64,000 nucleotides of DNA. It comes from Hypericum androsaemum (taxonomy: Eukaryota > Streptophyta > Magnoliopsida > Malpighiales > Hypericaceae). Shown here one piece after another: positions 51,601 through 62,600 of this stretch. The position numbers and the translations under genes are program-made. The notes beneath the pieces are model-generated. The model searched no databases, was not told the origin of the DNA, and worked only from the letters and a program-made list of their open reading frames with translations. The DNA lies in the NCBI GenBank assembly GCA_963995505.1, contig OZ023190.1:8461344-8525343 (forward strand). The letters run 5' to 3'. Position 1 is the stretch's first letter; every line of letters begins with the position of its first letter.

Positions 51601-53282
51601 TTGCCTTTTCTTGCCTTATCTTGTCTTATCTTGCCTTATCTTGCCTTTTCTTACATTTTCTTGCCTTATCTTTCATTTTCTTGCCTTATTTTGACTTTTC
51701 TTGCCTTCTCTTTCCTTATCTTGCCTTATCTTGAATTTTCCTTTTTTTTCTCGCCTTTTCTTTTCTTTTCTTGCGTTATTGTGCCTTTTCTTGCCTTATC
51801 ATGCATTTTCTTGCCTTTTCCTTACCTATTCTTGCCTTATCTTTCCTTTTCTTCCCTTTCCTTGCCTTTTCTAATATTATCTTCCCTTATCTTACCTTTC
51901 CTCGCCTTATTTTTCCATATCTTACCTTTTCTTATCTTTTCTTGCCTAATCTTTCCTTATCTTGCCAGTTCTTGATTTATCTTTCCTTTTCTTGCCTTAT
52001 CTTGCCTTCTCTTGCTTTATTTTGACTTATCTTGCCTTTTCTTTCCATTTCTTGCCATATCTTGCATTTTCTTTCCTTTTCTTTCCTTTTATTATCTTTT
52101 CTTGCCTTTTCTTGCCTTTTTTTGCCTTATCTTGCCTTTTCTTTCATTTTTTGGCTTTATCTTGACTTATCTTTCCTTATCTTGCCTTTTATTTCCTATT
52201 CTTGCCTTATCTTATCTTTTCTTGCCTTTTCTTGCCTATTCTTGCTTTTTCTTACCTTATCTTGCCTTTTCCTTACCTTATCTTGCCTTCTGTTGCCTTA
52301 TCTTTCCTTTTGTTTCCTCTTCTTGCCTTATCTTGCCTTTTCTTTCCTTATCTTGCCTTTTCTTGCCATACCTTGCATTTTTGTTTCTTTTCTTGCATTT
52401 TCCATGTCTTTTCTCGGCTTATAGTCCCTTTTCTTGCCTATTTTTACCTTTTCTTTCCTTTTCATTCCTTTACTTGCCTTTTCCTTACCTTTTCTTGTCT
52501 TATGTTGCCTTATATTGCCTTTTCTTGCTTTATCTTGAATTTTCTTGCTTTTTCTTGCATTATCTTGCTTTTTACTATTTTTCTTCCTTATCTTGCCTCT
52601 TCTTGCCTTATCTCACTTTATCTTCCTTTTTCTTGCCTTTTCTTGACTTATCTGGCCTTTTCTTTCATTTTCTTTCCTTTTCTTGGGTTTTCTTGCCTTA
52701 TCTTACCTTTGCTTGCCTTTCCTTGCCTTATATTGTCCTTTCTTACCTTATCTTGCATTTTTCTTGCCTTTTCCTTCCCCTTTTCTTGCCTTTTCATGCA
52801 TTTTCTTGCCTTATCTTGCCTTAACTTACCTTTTCTTTCTTTTTCTTGTCTTTTCTTACCTTATCTTGACTCTTTTGCCTTATCTTGCCTTTTCTTTCCT
52901 TTTCTTGCCTTTTGTTGCCTTTTCTTTCCTTTTCTTGCCTTATGATGCCTTATGTTGCCTTTTCTTGCCTTATTTTGACTTATCTTACTGTTTCTTATCT
53001 TATCTTTCCTTATCTTGCCTCTTCTTGCCTTTTCTTGCCTTATCTTGCCTTTTCATGCCTTATCTTTCCTTATCTTGCCTTTTCTTGCCTTATCTTGTCT
53101 TATATTGGCTTTTCTTGTCTTTTCTTACCTTATCCTTCCTTCTATTGCCTCTTCTTATCTTTTCTTGCCTTATCTTGCATTTTCTTGCCATTTGTTGCCT
53201 TATTTTGACTTTTCCTGCCTTCTCTTTCCTTATCTTGCCTTTTCTTGCCATATATTGCCTTTTCTTGCCATATATTGCCTTT

Positions 53283-53886
53283 TCTTTCCTTTTCCTGTAT
53301 TTTCCTTGTCTTTTCTTGCCTTATCGAGCCTTTTCTTGCCTTATCTTGCATTTTCATGCCTTTTCCTTACCTATTATTTCCTTTTCTTGCCTTATCTTTC
53401 CTTTCCTTGCCTTTTCTTGCCTTATCTTTCCTTAACTTGCCTCTTCTTGCCTTATCTTGTCTTTTCTTGCCTTATCCTGCCATTTCTTGCATTATTTTGA
53501 CTTTTCTTGCCTTTTCTTTCCTTATCTTGCCATATCTTGCATTTTCTTTCCTTTTCTGCCTTTTTCTTTCCTGTTGTTGCCTATTCTTGCCTTTTATTGC
53601 CTTATCTTGCATTTGCTTGCATTTTCTTGCCTTATCTTGACTTATCTTGCCTTTTCTTTCCGTTTCTTTCCTTTTCTTGCCTTATCAATTCTTTTCTTGC
53701 CTTTTCCTTATTTTTCTTGCCTTTTCTTACCTATTCTTGCCTTTTCTTACCTTATCTTTCCTTTTCTTGCCTTTTCCTTACCTTATCTTGCCTATTCTTG
53801 CCTTATCTTTCCTTTTCTTGCCTTTTCCTAACCTTATCTTGCCTTATCTTGCCTTTTCTTTCCTTTTCTTGTCTTTTCTTACCATA
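53283..53886. repeat. 604-bp tandem duplication, copy 1
   Basis: This copy is nearly identical to 53887-54490 at an offset of 604. Visible differences are CTTATCCTGCC against CTTGTCCTGCC, CATTTGCTTGC against CATTTGGTTGC, and CTTACCTTATC against CTTAACTTATC. It is therefore a very recent duplication, or an assembly duplication. Confidence 0.92.
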
Positions 53887-54490
53887 TCTTTCCTTTTCCT
53901 GTATTTTCCTTGTCTTTTCTTGCCTTATCGAGCCTTTTCTTGCCTTATCTTGCATTTTCATGCCTTTTCCTTACCTATTATTTCCTTTTCTTGCCTTATC
54001 TTTCCTTTCCTTGCCTTTTCTTGCCTTATCTTTCCTTAACTTGCCTCTTCTTGCCTTATCTTGTCTTTTCTTGCCTTGTCCTGCCATTTCTTGCATTATT
54101 TTGACTTTTCTTGCCTTTTCTTTCCTTATCTTGCCATATCTTGCATTTTCTTTCCTTTTCTGCCTTTTTCTTTCCTGTTGTTGCCTATTCTTGCCTTTTA
54201 TTGCCTTATCTTGCATTTGGTTGCATTTTCTTGCCTTATCTTGACTTATCTTGCCTTTTCTTTCCGTTTCTTTCCTTTTCTTGCCTTATCAATTCTTTTC
54301 TTGCCTTTTCCTTATTTTTCTTGCCTTTTCTTACCTATTCTTGCCTTTTCTTAACTTATCTTTCCTTTTCTTGCCTTTTCCTTACCTTATCTTGCCTATT
54401 CTTGCCTTATCTTTCCTTTTCTTGCCTTTTCCTAACCTTATCTTGCCTTATCTTGCCTTTTCTTTCCTTTTCTTGTCTTTTCTTACCATA
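53887..54490. repeat. 604-bp tandem duplication, copy 2
   Basis: This is the second copy of 53283-53886. Both contain the rare strings TCCTGTATTTTCC, TTATCGAGCC and TTATCAATTC, which make the alignment unambiguous. Confidence 0.92.
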
Positions 54491-56330
54491 TCTTTCCTTA
54501 TCTTGCCTCTTCTAGCCTTTTCTTGCCTTTTCTTGCCATTTCATGCCTTATTTTGGCTTTTCCTACCTTCTCTTTCCTTATCTGGCCTTTTCTTGCCATA
54601 TCTTGCCTTATCTTTCCTTTTCTTGTTTTTTCCTTTCCTTTTCTTGCCTTATCCTTCATTTTCTTGCTTTTATTTTCTTATCTTGTCTTTTCTTGCCTTT
54701 TCCTTTCCTATTCTTTCCTTATCTTGCCTTATCTTTTCTTTCCTTGCCTTATCTTGCCTTTTTTTGCCTTATCTTTCATTATCTTGCTTCTTCTTGCCAT
54801 ATCTTGCCTCTTCTTGCCTTATTTTTATTTTTCTTGCCTTTTCTTTTCTTATCTTTCCTTTTCTTGCATTTTTTTGCCTTATATTGACTTTTCTTGCCTT
54901 TTCTTTCCTTATCTTGCCATATCTTGCATTTTCTTTCATTTTTTTGCCTTTTCCTTTCATGTTATTGCCTATTCTTGCCTTATCTTGCCTTTTTTTGCCT
55001 TATCTTGCCTTATCTTCCTTTTTCTTGCCTTATCTTGACTTATCTTACCTTATCTTTCCTTATCTTGCCTTTTCTTTCATTTTCTTTCCTTTTCTTGCCT
55101 TATCTTGTCTTTTCTTGTCTTTTCTTTCCTTTTCTTGCCTTTTCTTGTCTTTTCTTGCATTTTCCTTACCTTATCTTACCTATTCTTGCCTTATTTTTCC
55201 TTTTCTTGCCTCTTCTTCCCTTTTCTTGCCTTATCTTGCCTTTTCTTGCCTTTTTTTGCCTTATCTTGCCTTTTCTTGTCTTTTCTTGCTTTTTCTTGCC
55301 TTATCTTGACTTATCTTGCCTTATCTTTCGTTATCTTGCCTTTTCTTGCCTTTTCTTGCCTTTTCTAGCCTTATCTTGTATTTTCTTCCCTTTTCTTACC
55401 TATTTTTGCCTTTTCTTACCTTATCTTGCATTTTCCTTACCTTATCTTGCATATTCTTGCCTTATCTTTCCTTTTCTTGCCTTTTCCTTTCCTTATCTTG
55501 CCTTTTCTTGCCGTATCTTTCCTTGTCTTATTTTTTCTTACCTTATATTTCCTTATCATGCCTATTCCTGCCTTTTCTTGCCTTATCTTGCCTTTTCTTG
55601 CCTTATTTTGATTTTTATTTCCTTATCTTGCCTTTCTTGCCATACCTTGCATTTTTTGTTCCTTTCCTTGCCTTTTCCTAGCCTTTTCTTGTCTTTTCTT
55701 GCTTTATCTTGCTTTTCTTTCCTTTTCTTGCCTTTTCCTTGCCTTATCTTGCGTTATCTTCCCTTTTCTTGACTTAACTGGCCTTTTCTTGCCTTTTCTT
55801 GCCTTTCCTTGCCTTTTATTGTCTTTTCTTACCTTATCTTACAATTTTCTTGCCTTTTCCTTACCCTTTTCTTGCCTTTTCTTGCCTTATCTTGCCTTAT
55901 CTTACATTTTCTTTCCTTTTCTTGTCTTTTCTTACCTTATCTTTTCTTATCTTGCCTTTTCTTGCCTTATATAGCCTTATCTTGCCTTTTCTTTCCTTTT
56001 CTTGCCTTATATAGCCTTATGTTGCCTTATGTTGCCTTTTCTTGCCTTATTTTGACTTATCTTGTGATTTCTTACCTTATCTTTCCTTATCTTGCCTTTT
56101 CTTGCCTTAGGTTGCCATTTCTTGCCTTATTTTGACTTTTCTTGCCTTCTCTTTCCTTATCTTGCCTTTTCTTGCCATATCTTGGCTTTCCTTTCCTTTT
56201 CTTGTATTTTCCTTTCCTTTTCTTGCCTTATCGATTCTTTTCTTGCCTTATCTTGCATTTTCTTGCCTTTTCTTGCCTTTTCTTGCCTCTTCTTTCCTTA
56301 TCTTGTCTCTTCTTGCCTTATCTTGCCTTT

Positions 56331-56360
56331 TCTTGCCTCTTCTTGCCTCTTCTTGCCTCT
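56331..56360. repeat. Homogenised run of TCTTGCCTCT x3
   Basis: Three exact consecutive copies of the CCTCT variant monomer are present, and further copies of the same variant lie just upstream (56281-56320). Confidence 0.85.
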
Positions 56361-57008
56361 TCTTGCCTTTTCTTGCCTTATCTTCCCTTATCTTGCCTTA
56401 TCTTGCCTTATCTTGCCTTTTCTTGCCTTATCTTGCCTTATTTTGACTTATCTTGCCTTTTCTTTCCTTATCTTGCCTTTTCTTGCTATATCTTGCATTT
56501 TCATTCCTTTTCTTCCCTTTTGCTTGCTTTTTCTTGCCTTATCTTGATTTATCTTGCCTTATCTTGATTTATCTTGTCTTATCTTGCCTTTGTTTTTCTT
56601 TTCTTGCCTTATCTTGTCTTTTCTTGCCTTTTGTTTACTTTTCTTGCATTTTCTTGCCTTATGTTGCCTATTCTTGCCTTTTCCTTACCTTATATTGCAT
56701 ATTCTTGCCTTATCTTTCCTTTTCTTGGTTTTCCTTACCTTATCTTGCCTTTTCCTTACCTTATCTTATCTTTTATTTCCTTATCTTGCCTTTTCTTGCC
56801 ATACCTTGCATTTTTTGTTCCTTTTCTTGCCTTTTCCTTGCCTTTTCTTGCCTTTTCTTACTTTTCTTTCCTTTTCTTGCCTTTCCCTTGTCTTTTCCTA
56901 CCTTATCTTGCTTTATCTTCTCTTTTCTTGACTTATCTAACCTTTTCTTTTCTTTTCCTGCCTTTTCTTGCCTTATCTTGCCTTTACTTGCCTTTTATTA
57001 TCTTTTCT

Positions 57009-59683
57009 TGTCACGACCCAAACTCAGGTCGGTGACCGGCGCTAGACTTTGAGTACTTTAATCACACACAAAAATCTAGCCAGCCTCAAACGTATTCAAA
57101 TTCTTTCAAAACATAAACAATTATACTTTAAATTCTTATACTAAATATAGCTCTCCATCTTTAGTTTTAAAGATTGCATTTACAAAAAAACTTATAATTC
57201 AAGCTTTGCAATATTAATACATATCCATATTGTCTTATCAATTACATGTTTCCAAGATCAAATTATACTGTGTAACTACGGAACTTCTAGATCAAAGAGT
57301 AAACTACAAACTGGAGACCTCGATGCAAGTCCTAGAGAACAAAGTAGACTTGGTACAATCTGAGTAGATCTCCAAAACTTTACAACTCATGTATGAATTC
57401 CTGCAAAACTGGTGAGAGGGGCGATGAGTGTTTTGGAATACTCAGTAAACAAATAAGATATGCATCATAATTTATTTAGCTACTCGATGCACAAACATAC
57501 CTAACACATGCATATGACTAACATGGCAATTAAATCATGCAGACATTTATATTATCATAAAGTCATACTTACCAGATGACCAAATATTACCATATAATCA
57601 CAAAGGCTCACAAACATGAGCAAACTACGCAATGTTCCATACCATCATACAATTTGACACAAGACACATAATTCCAATATCATATAGCAGACTTGACAAA
57701 CATTCGGCAAGATCTAGATAGTGTCACTCTAACCCCGATACGAGGATACCATATCTCAAAGGCACCATCAAAATCCATTGTATCCTCATTATATGTGCAC
57801 ATATGCCAACATCCCCGGTTGGTCACGGGTAGATCTCTGCCTACTAGACATCCATATCACAGAGCAGAGCCATCCATATAACAGACTTTCATATCATAAC
57901 AAATTCATCGGCTCCAAAACATACCAAACATATCCAGTGCCCCCGCTGGGCCAGATTCGACAAACTTTCACAAATCATAACGTCATACAATATGCTCACA
58001 TGACAAATGCACAAAATGCACTCACATTACCATATTCAGATCATGACAAATAAATAGAGTACGCCAAATAAAGCATGAGTCACATATTATTTGTTCACCG
58101 ATTTTGGCTGATAATTAATCTGCATCCATCCTGCTTTCGAAATACAAATTCCTTCACTTTGCAATCCGTGTTCAATACCACAATATCTCACTCAAGCTTC
58201 CTTTAAGTTTCAAAACCTGTTGCAATACTCATCGTTCATATTGATTCAAATATAATTTAAATTTTCTTAACCAACTCCAACAAAATCTTCAAAAATATAT
58301 TTCAATTGACATTCAAAATTGGCGACCTTCATTATAATCCAAGTAACACAAACTATTTATAATTCTTTCGATAATCATTTCAATTCCTTATTCAAGATTA
58401 AGAAACATCCTCATTAATTCCCAATTTTCATCCACCGTCATAGTCTTAGGAAATTTTTTACCAATTTAAATCTTATAATCTTTATAGTCATGAATTAGAA
58501 CACTCTCCAAGCCTTCCGAAACCATTTTACACTCATTAAAGCTAAATCTTAATTTTATTTCTATTCAACTAGATTCCAAAACGGGACAAATGATTTTAAT
58601 GTCCGTAATTCAAGTATGTCCCACAAACTTCATTAACTGATCCTTACAACTCTAATTCTCTGAAATCATAATTTAATCCTACTTTATTCTATGTTCAATT
58701 CCTCCACTTGAATTTAAGTAATCATCAGCTCATCTTCTAATTATATTGATAAACTTTCTTTTCTACCTTTGTTTTCTTTCCCATAAGTTACAATTCATTC
58801 TTTCCAATTTCTTTCACTGCTAGTTCATACACGGAAATTAGTTAGCTGTAGCTAAATTTATTCATAATCAATCATGCTAAAATAATAGAATAAGTTTACC
58901 TTACTAATATCCTTTTCTTTTTCTGGTGGACTTCTTCTTGTTTCGTTTCGGTTAGTTTTCTATGGCTATCCAATCTATAATTATTTTTTTATAGTTCTGT
59001 GGAAACCAGAGAATGACCAACTTTGAACCCAACAACCAAGATATATTCTTTCCAACGCCTTACTTCTTCTCCTTTACTTCGCTGTCATTTCTTTTAACAG
59101 CCACGTTTAATTCCTTTTAATTTCTTACAATACTTATCTGTTGCCAAACTTGATCCATTCCAACTTAGTTTTATAATGATAAGTGTCGTTTGTGGAGACT
59201 TTTTAAACTGCCACGTCTCCTTTCTTCTCTTTTTTTTTGACTTATCCTATTTTACTTAATTAATTCTTATCTACAATTTATTTTATCCTTGCTTCCTTCT
59301 TTATTAATTTTAATGAATTAGTGGTATTTATCTAAACTAGGACTCTGGCCACTTTCTTTTCATTTATAACAACGACAAGGTTTATTACTTGCCACGTTTC
59401 ACCATTGGGTTATTTTCTTTTGAGTCCTTTGTTTCTTTAAATGTTAACAAAATCTAGCTTCATTTTTTTCTATTAAGTACCATCTACATTCTAAATTGTC
59501 CAATTCACCAAATACATCTAGCGGCATAATTTGTCACTAAAACGCTTGGACAATCCATAGTTTGTTCCAAATTATATTCAATCACATTTTTAGAATATCT
59601 CGAGCACTAATTTGCATTATTATTTTCCAACATGGTATATCATATTTAACTAAGCGACTTAATATGTTTGATTAAATTTAACT
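57009..59683 (-). mobile_element. LTR D, truncated at its sense start
   Basis: The left edge is a normal LTR end (TGTCACGACCCAAACTCAGG, preceded by satellite TTTCT). The right edge stops at GATTAAATTTAACT (about 59683), about 20-30 bp short of the usual GGGTATTACA, and joins satellite directly. The conserved half runs to about 58112 and includes the palindrome at 57791-57804. The remaining U3 part (58113-59683) is different from the other copies but has three ACGTGGC motifs. With one terminus missing, no target duplication is testable. Confidence 0.85.
59100..59397 (-). promoter_or_regulatory. Three ACGTGGC motifs in U3 of LTR D
   Basis: GCCACGT on + occurs at 59100-59106, 59210-59216 and 59391-59397, all ACGTGGC in the sense of the LTR. 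Three copies in 300 bp of AT-rich sequence are more than expected by chance. Confidence 0.45.
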
Positions 59684-62600
59684 TACCCTTCTTGCCTTTT
59701 CTTGCCTCTTCTTGCCTTTTCTTGTATTATCTTGGCTTTTCTTGCCTTATCTTACCTTTTCTTTCCTTATCTTGCCTTATCTTGCCTTCTCTTGCCTTAT
59801 TTTAACATATCTTATCTTGCCTTTTCTTTCCTTATCTTGCCTTTTCTTGCCATATCTTGCATTTTCTTTCCTTTTCTTGCATTTTCCTTGCATTTTCTTA
59901 CCTTTTTTTGCATTTTCTTGCCTTTTTTTGCCTTATCTTGCATTATCTTGCATTATCTTGCCTTTTCTTGCCTTATCTTGATTTATCTTGCCTTATTTTT
60001 CCTTTTCTTTCCTTCTCTTTCCTTTTCTTTCTTTATCTTGTCTTTTCTTGCCTTTTCTTTACTTTTCATGCCTTTTCTTGCCTTATATTGCCTATTCTTG
60101 CCTTTTCTTACCTTATCTTGCCTTTTCTTGCCTTTTCCTTACCTTATCTTGCCTATTCTTGCCTTATCTTTCCTTTTCTTGCCTTTTCTTGCCTTTTCCT
60201 TACCTTATCTTGTCTTTTCTTGCCTTATCTTTCCTTTTCTTGCCTTATATTGCCCTTTTCTTCCTTTTCTTGTCTTTTCTTACCTTATCTTTCCTTATCT
60301 TGCCTCTTCTTGCTTTTTCTTGCCTTTTCTTGCCTTATAGTGCCTTTTCTTTCCTTTTTTTACCTTTTCCTTACCTTTTCTTGTCTTATCTTGCCTTTTC
60401 TTGCATTATCTTGCTTTTTATTAACTTTTCTTTCCTTTTCTTGCCTTTTCCGTGCCTTTTCCTGTCTTATCTTGCTTTATCTTCCCTTTTCTTGCCTTTT
60501 CTTCACTTATCTGGCCTTTTCTTTCCTTTTCTTTCCTTTTCTTACCTTTTTTTACCTTATCTTGCCTTTGCTTGCCTTTTATTGTCTTTTCTTACCTTAT
60601 CTTGCATTTTTCTTGCCTTTTCCTTACCCTTTTCTTGCCTTTTATCGCCTTATCTTGCCTTATCTTTCCTTATCTTGCCTCTTTTGCCTTATGTTGCCTT
60701 ATCTTGCCTGATGTTGCCTTTCCTTGCCATATTTTGACTTATCTTGTCGTTTCTTACCTTTTCTTTCCTTATCCTGCCTCTTCTTTCCTTTTCTTACCTT
60801 ATCTTGCCTTTTCATGCCTTTTCTTGCCTTATCTTGACCTTTTCTTGCCTTATCTTGACTTATCTTGCCTTTTCTTATATTTTCTTACCTTATCTTTCCT
60901 TATCTCGCCACTTCTTATATTTTCTTGCCTTATTTTCACTTTTTTTACCTTCTCTTTCCTTATCTTGCCTTTTCTTGCCATATCTTGCCTGTACTTTCCT
61001 TTTCTTGTATTTTCCTTCCCTTTTCTTGCCTTTTCTTTTCTTTTCTTGCCTTTTCTTGCCTTATCTTGCATTTTCTATCCTTTTCTTATCTTATCTTGCT
61101 TTTTCTTGCCTTTTACTTACCTATTCTTGCCTTATCTTGCCTTATCTTTCCTTTTCTTGCCTTTTCTTGCCTTTTTTTTCCTTTTCTTGCCTCTTCTTTT
61201 CTTATCTTGCCTCTTCTTCCCTTATCTTGCCTTGTCTTGCTTCTTCTTGCCTTATCTTGCATTTTCTTGCCTAATCTTGCTTTATCTTGCCTTCTCTTGC
61301 CTTATTTTGATTTATCTTGCCTTTTCTTTCCTTATCTTGCCTTTTCTTGCCATATCTTGCATTTTGTTTCTGTTTCTTGCCTTTTCCTTTCATTTTCTTG
61401 CCTTTTCTTGCCTTATTTTGCCTTTTCTTGCCTTTTTTTGCCTTATCTTACCTTATCTTGATTTATCTTGACTTATCTTGCCTTATCTTTCCTTATCTTT
61501 TCTTTTCATTCCTTTTCTTGCCTTATCTTGTCTTTTTTTGCCTTATGTTGCCTATTCTTGCCTTTTCTTGCCTATTCCTTATCTTATCTTGCCTATTCTT
61601 ACCTTATCTTGCCTTTTCCTTATCTTATCTTGCCTTTTCTTGGCTTTTCCATACCTTATCTTGCCTTTTCTTGGCTTATCTTTCCTTTTTTTTGCCTTAT
61701 CTTGACCTATCTTGCCTTTTCTTTCCTTTTCTTATCTTTTCTTACCTTATCTTTCCATATCTTGCCTCTTCTTGCCTTATCTTGCCTTTTCTTGCCTTAT
61801 TTTGACTTTTCTTGCCTTTTCTTTCCTTATCTTGCCTTATCTTGCCATATCTTGCATTTTTGTTCCTTTTCTTGTCTTTTTCTTGCCTTATCTTTCCTTT
61901 TCTAGCCTTTTCTTGCCTTATCGTGCCTTTTTTTGCCTTTTCTTTCCTTTTCTTTGCCTTTTCTTGCCTTATATTACCTTTTCTAGCTTTTTCTTGATTG
62001 CTTTTTCTTGCATTTTCTTTCTTTTTATTAGCTTTTCTTTCCTTATCTTGCCTCTTCTTGCCCTATCTTGCATCTTCTTGCCTCATCTTGCCTCTTTTTT
62101 CCTCATCTTGCCTTTTCTTGCCTTATCATGCCTCATCTTACCTTTTCTTGCCTTATTTTGACTTATCTTTCCTTTTCTTTCCTTCTCTTGCCTTCTCTTA
62201 CCTTTTATTGCCTATTCTTTCCTTTTCTTGCCTTTTCTTACCTTTTTTTTTGCTTTATCTTGCCTTATCTTGCTTTTTCTTGCCTTATCTTGACTTTTCT
62301 TACCATATCTTGCATTTTCTTTCCCTTTCTTGCCTTTTTCTTGCCTTTTATTGCCTATTCTTGCCTTTTCTCACCTTATCTTGCCTTTTCTTGCCTTTTT
62401 TTGCCTTTTCTTGCCTTATCTTGCCTTTTCTTACTTTTTCTTGCCTTATCTTGACTTATCTTGACTTACTTTCCTTATCTTGCCTTTCTTTCCTTTTCTT
62501 GCCTTATCTTGTCTTTTCTTGCCATTTCTTTCCTTTTCTTTCCTATTCTTGCCTTTTCTTACCTTATCTTGCCTTTTCTTGCCTTTTCCTTACCTTATCT

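Larger units (their letters stand above)
45118..57008. repeat. Decameric satellite, block 5 (11.9 kb)
   Basis: The decamer array continues. The left part (45.1-48.6 kb) is rich in a GCATCTTCTTTCC subtype and holds a recurring segment with TTACACCTTCTTG, then GCCATAACTTGCC or GCCATAACTTACC, then an extended pyrimidine tract. TTACACCTTC occurs at 45641, 46761 and 47538 (spacings 1120 and 777 bp). The block contains the 604-bp tandem duplication (53283-54490), a 91-bp duplication (48342/48531) and a homogenised TCTTGCCTCT run (56331-56360). Marker segments lie near 49614, 51073 and 52557. The long frames (for example 49670-50899 and 54251-55309) are artefacts. Confidence 0.97.
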
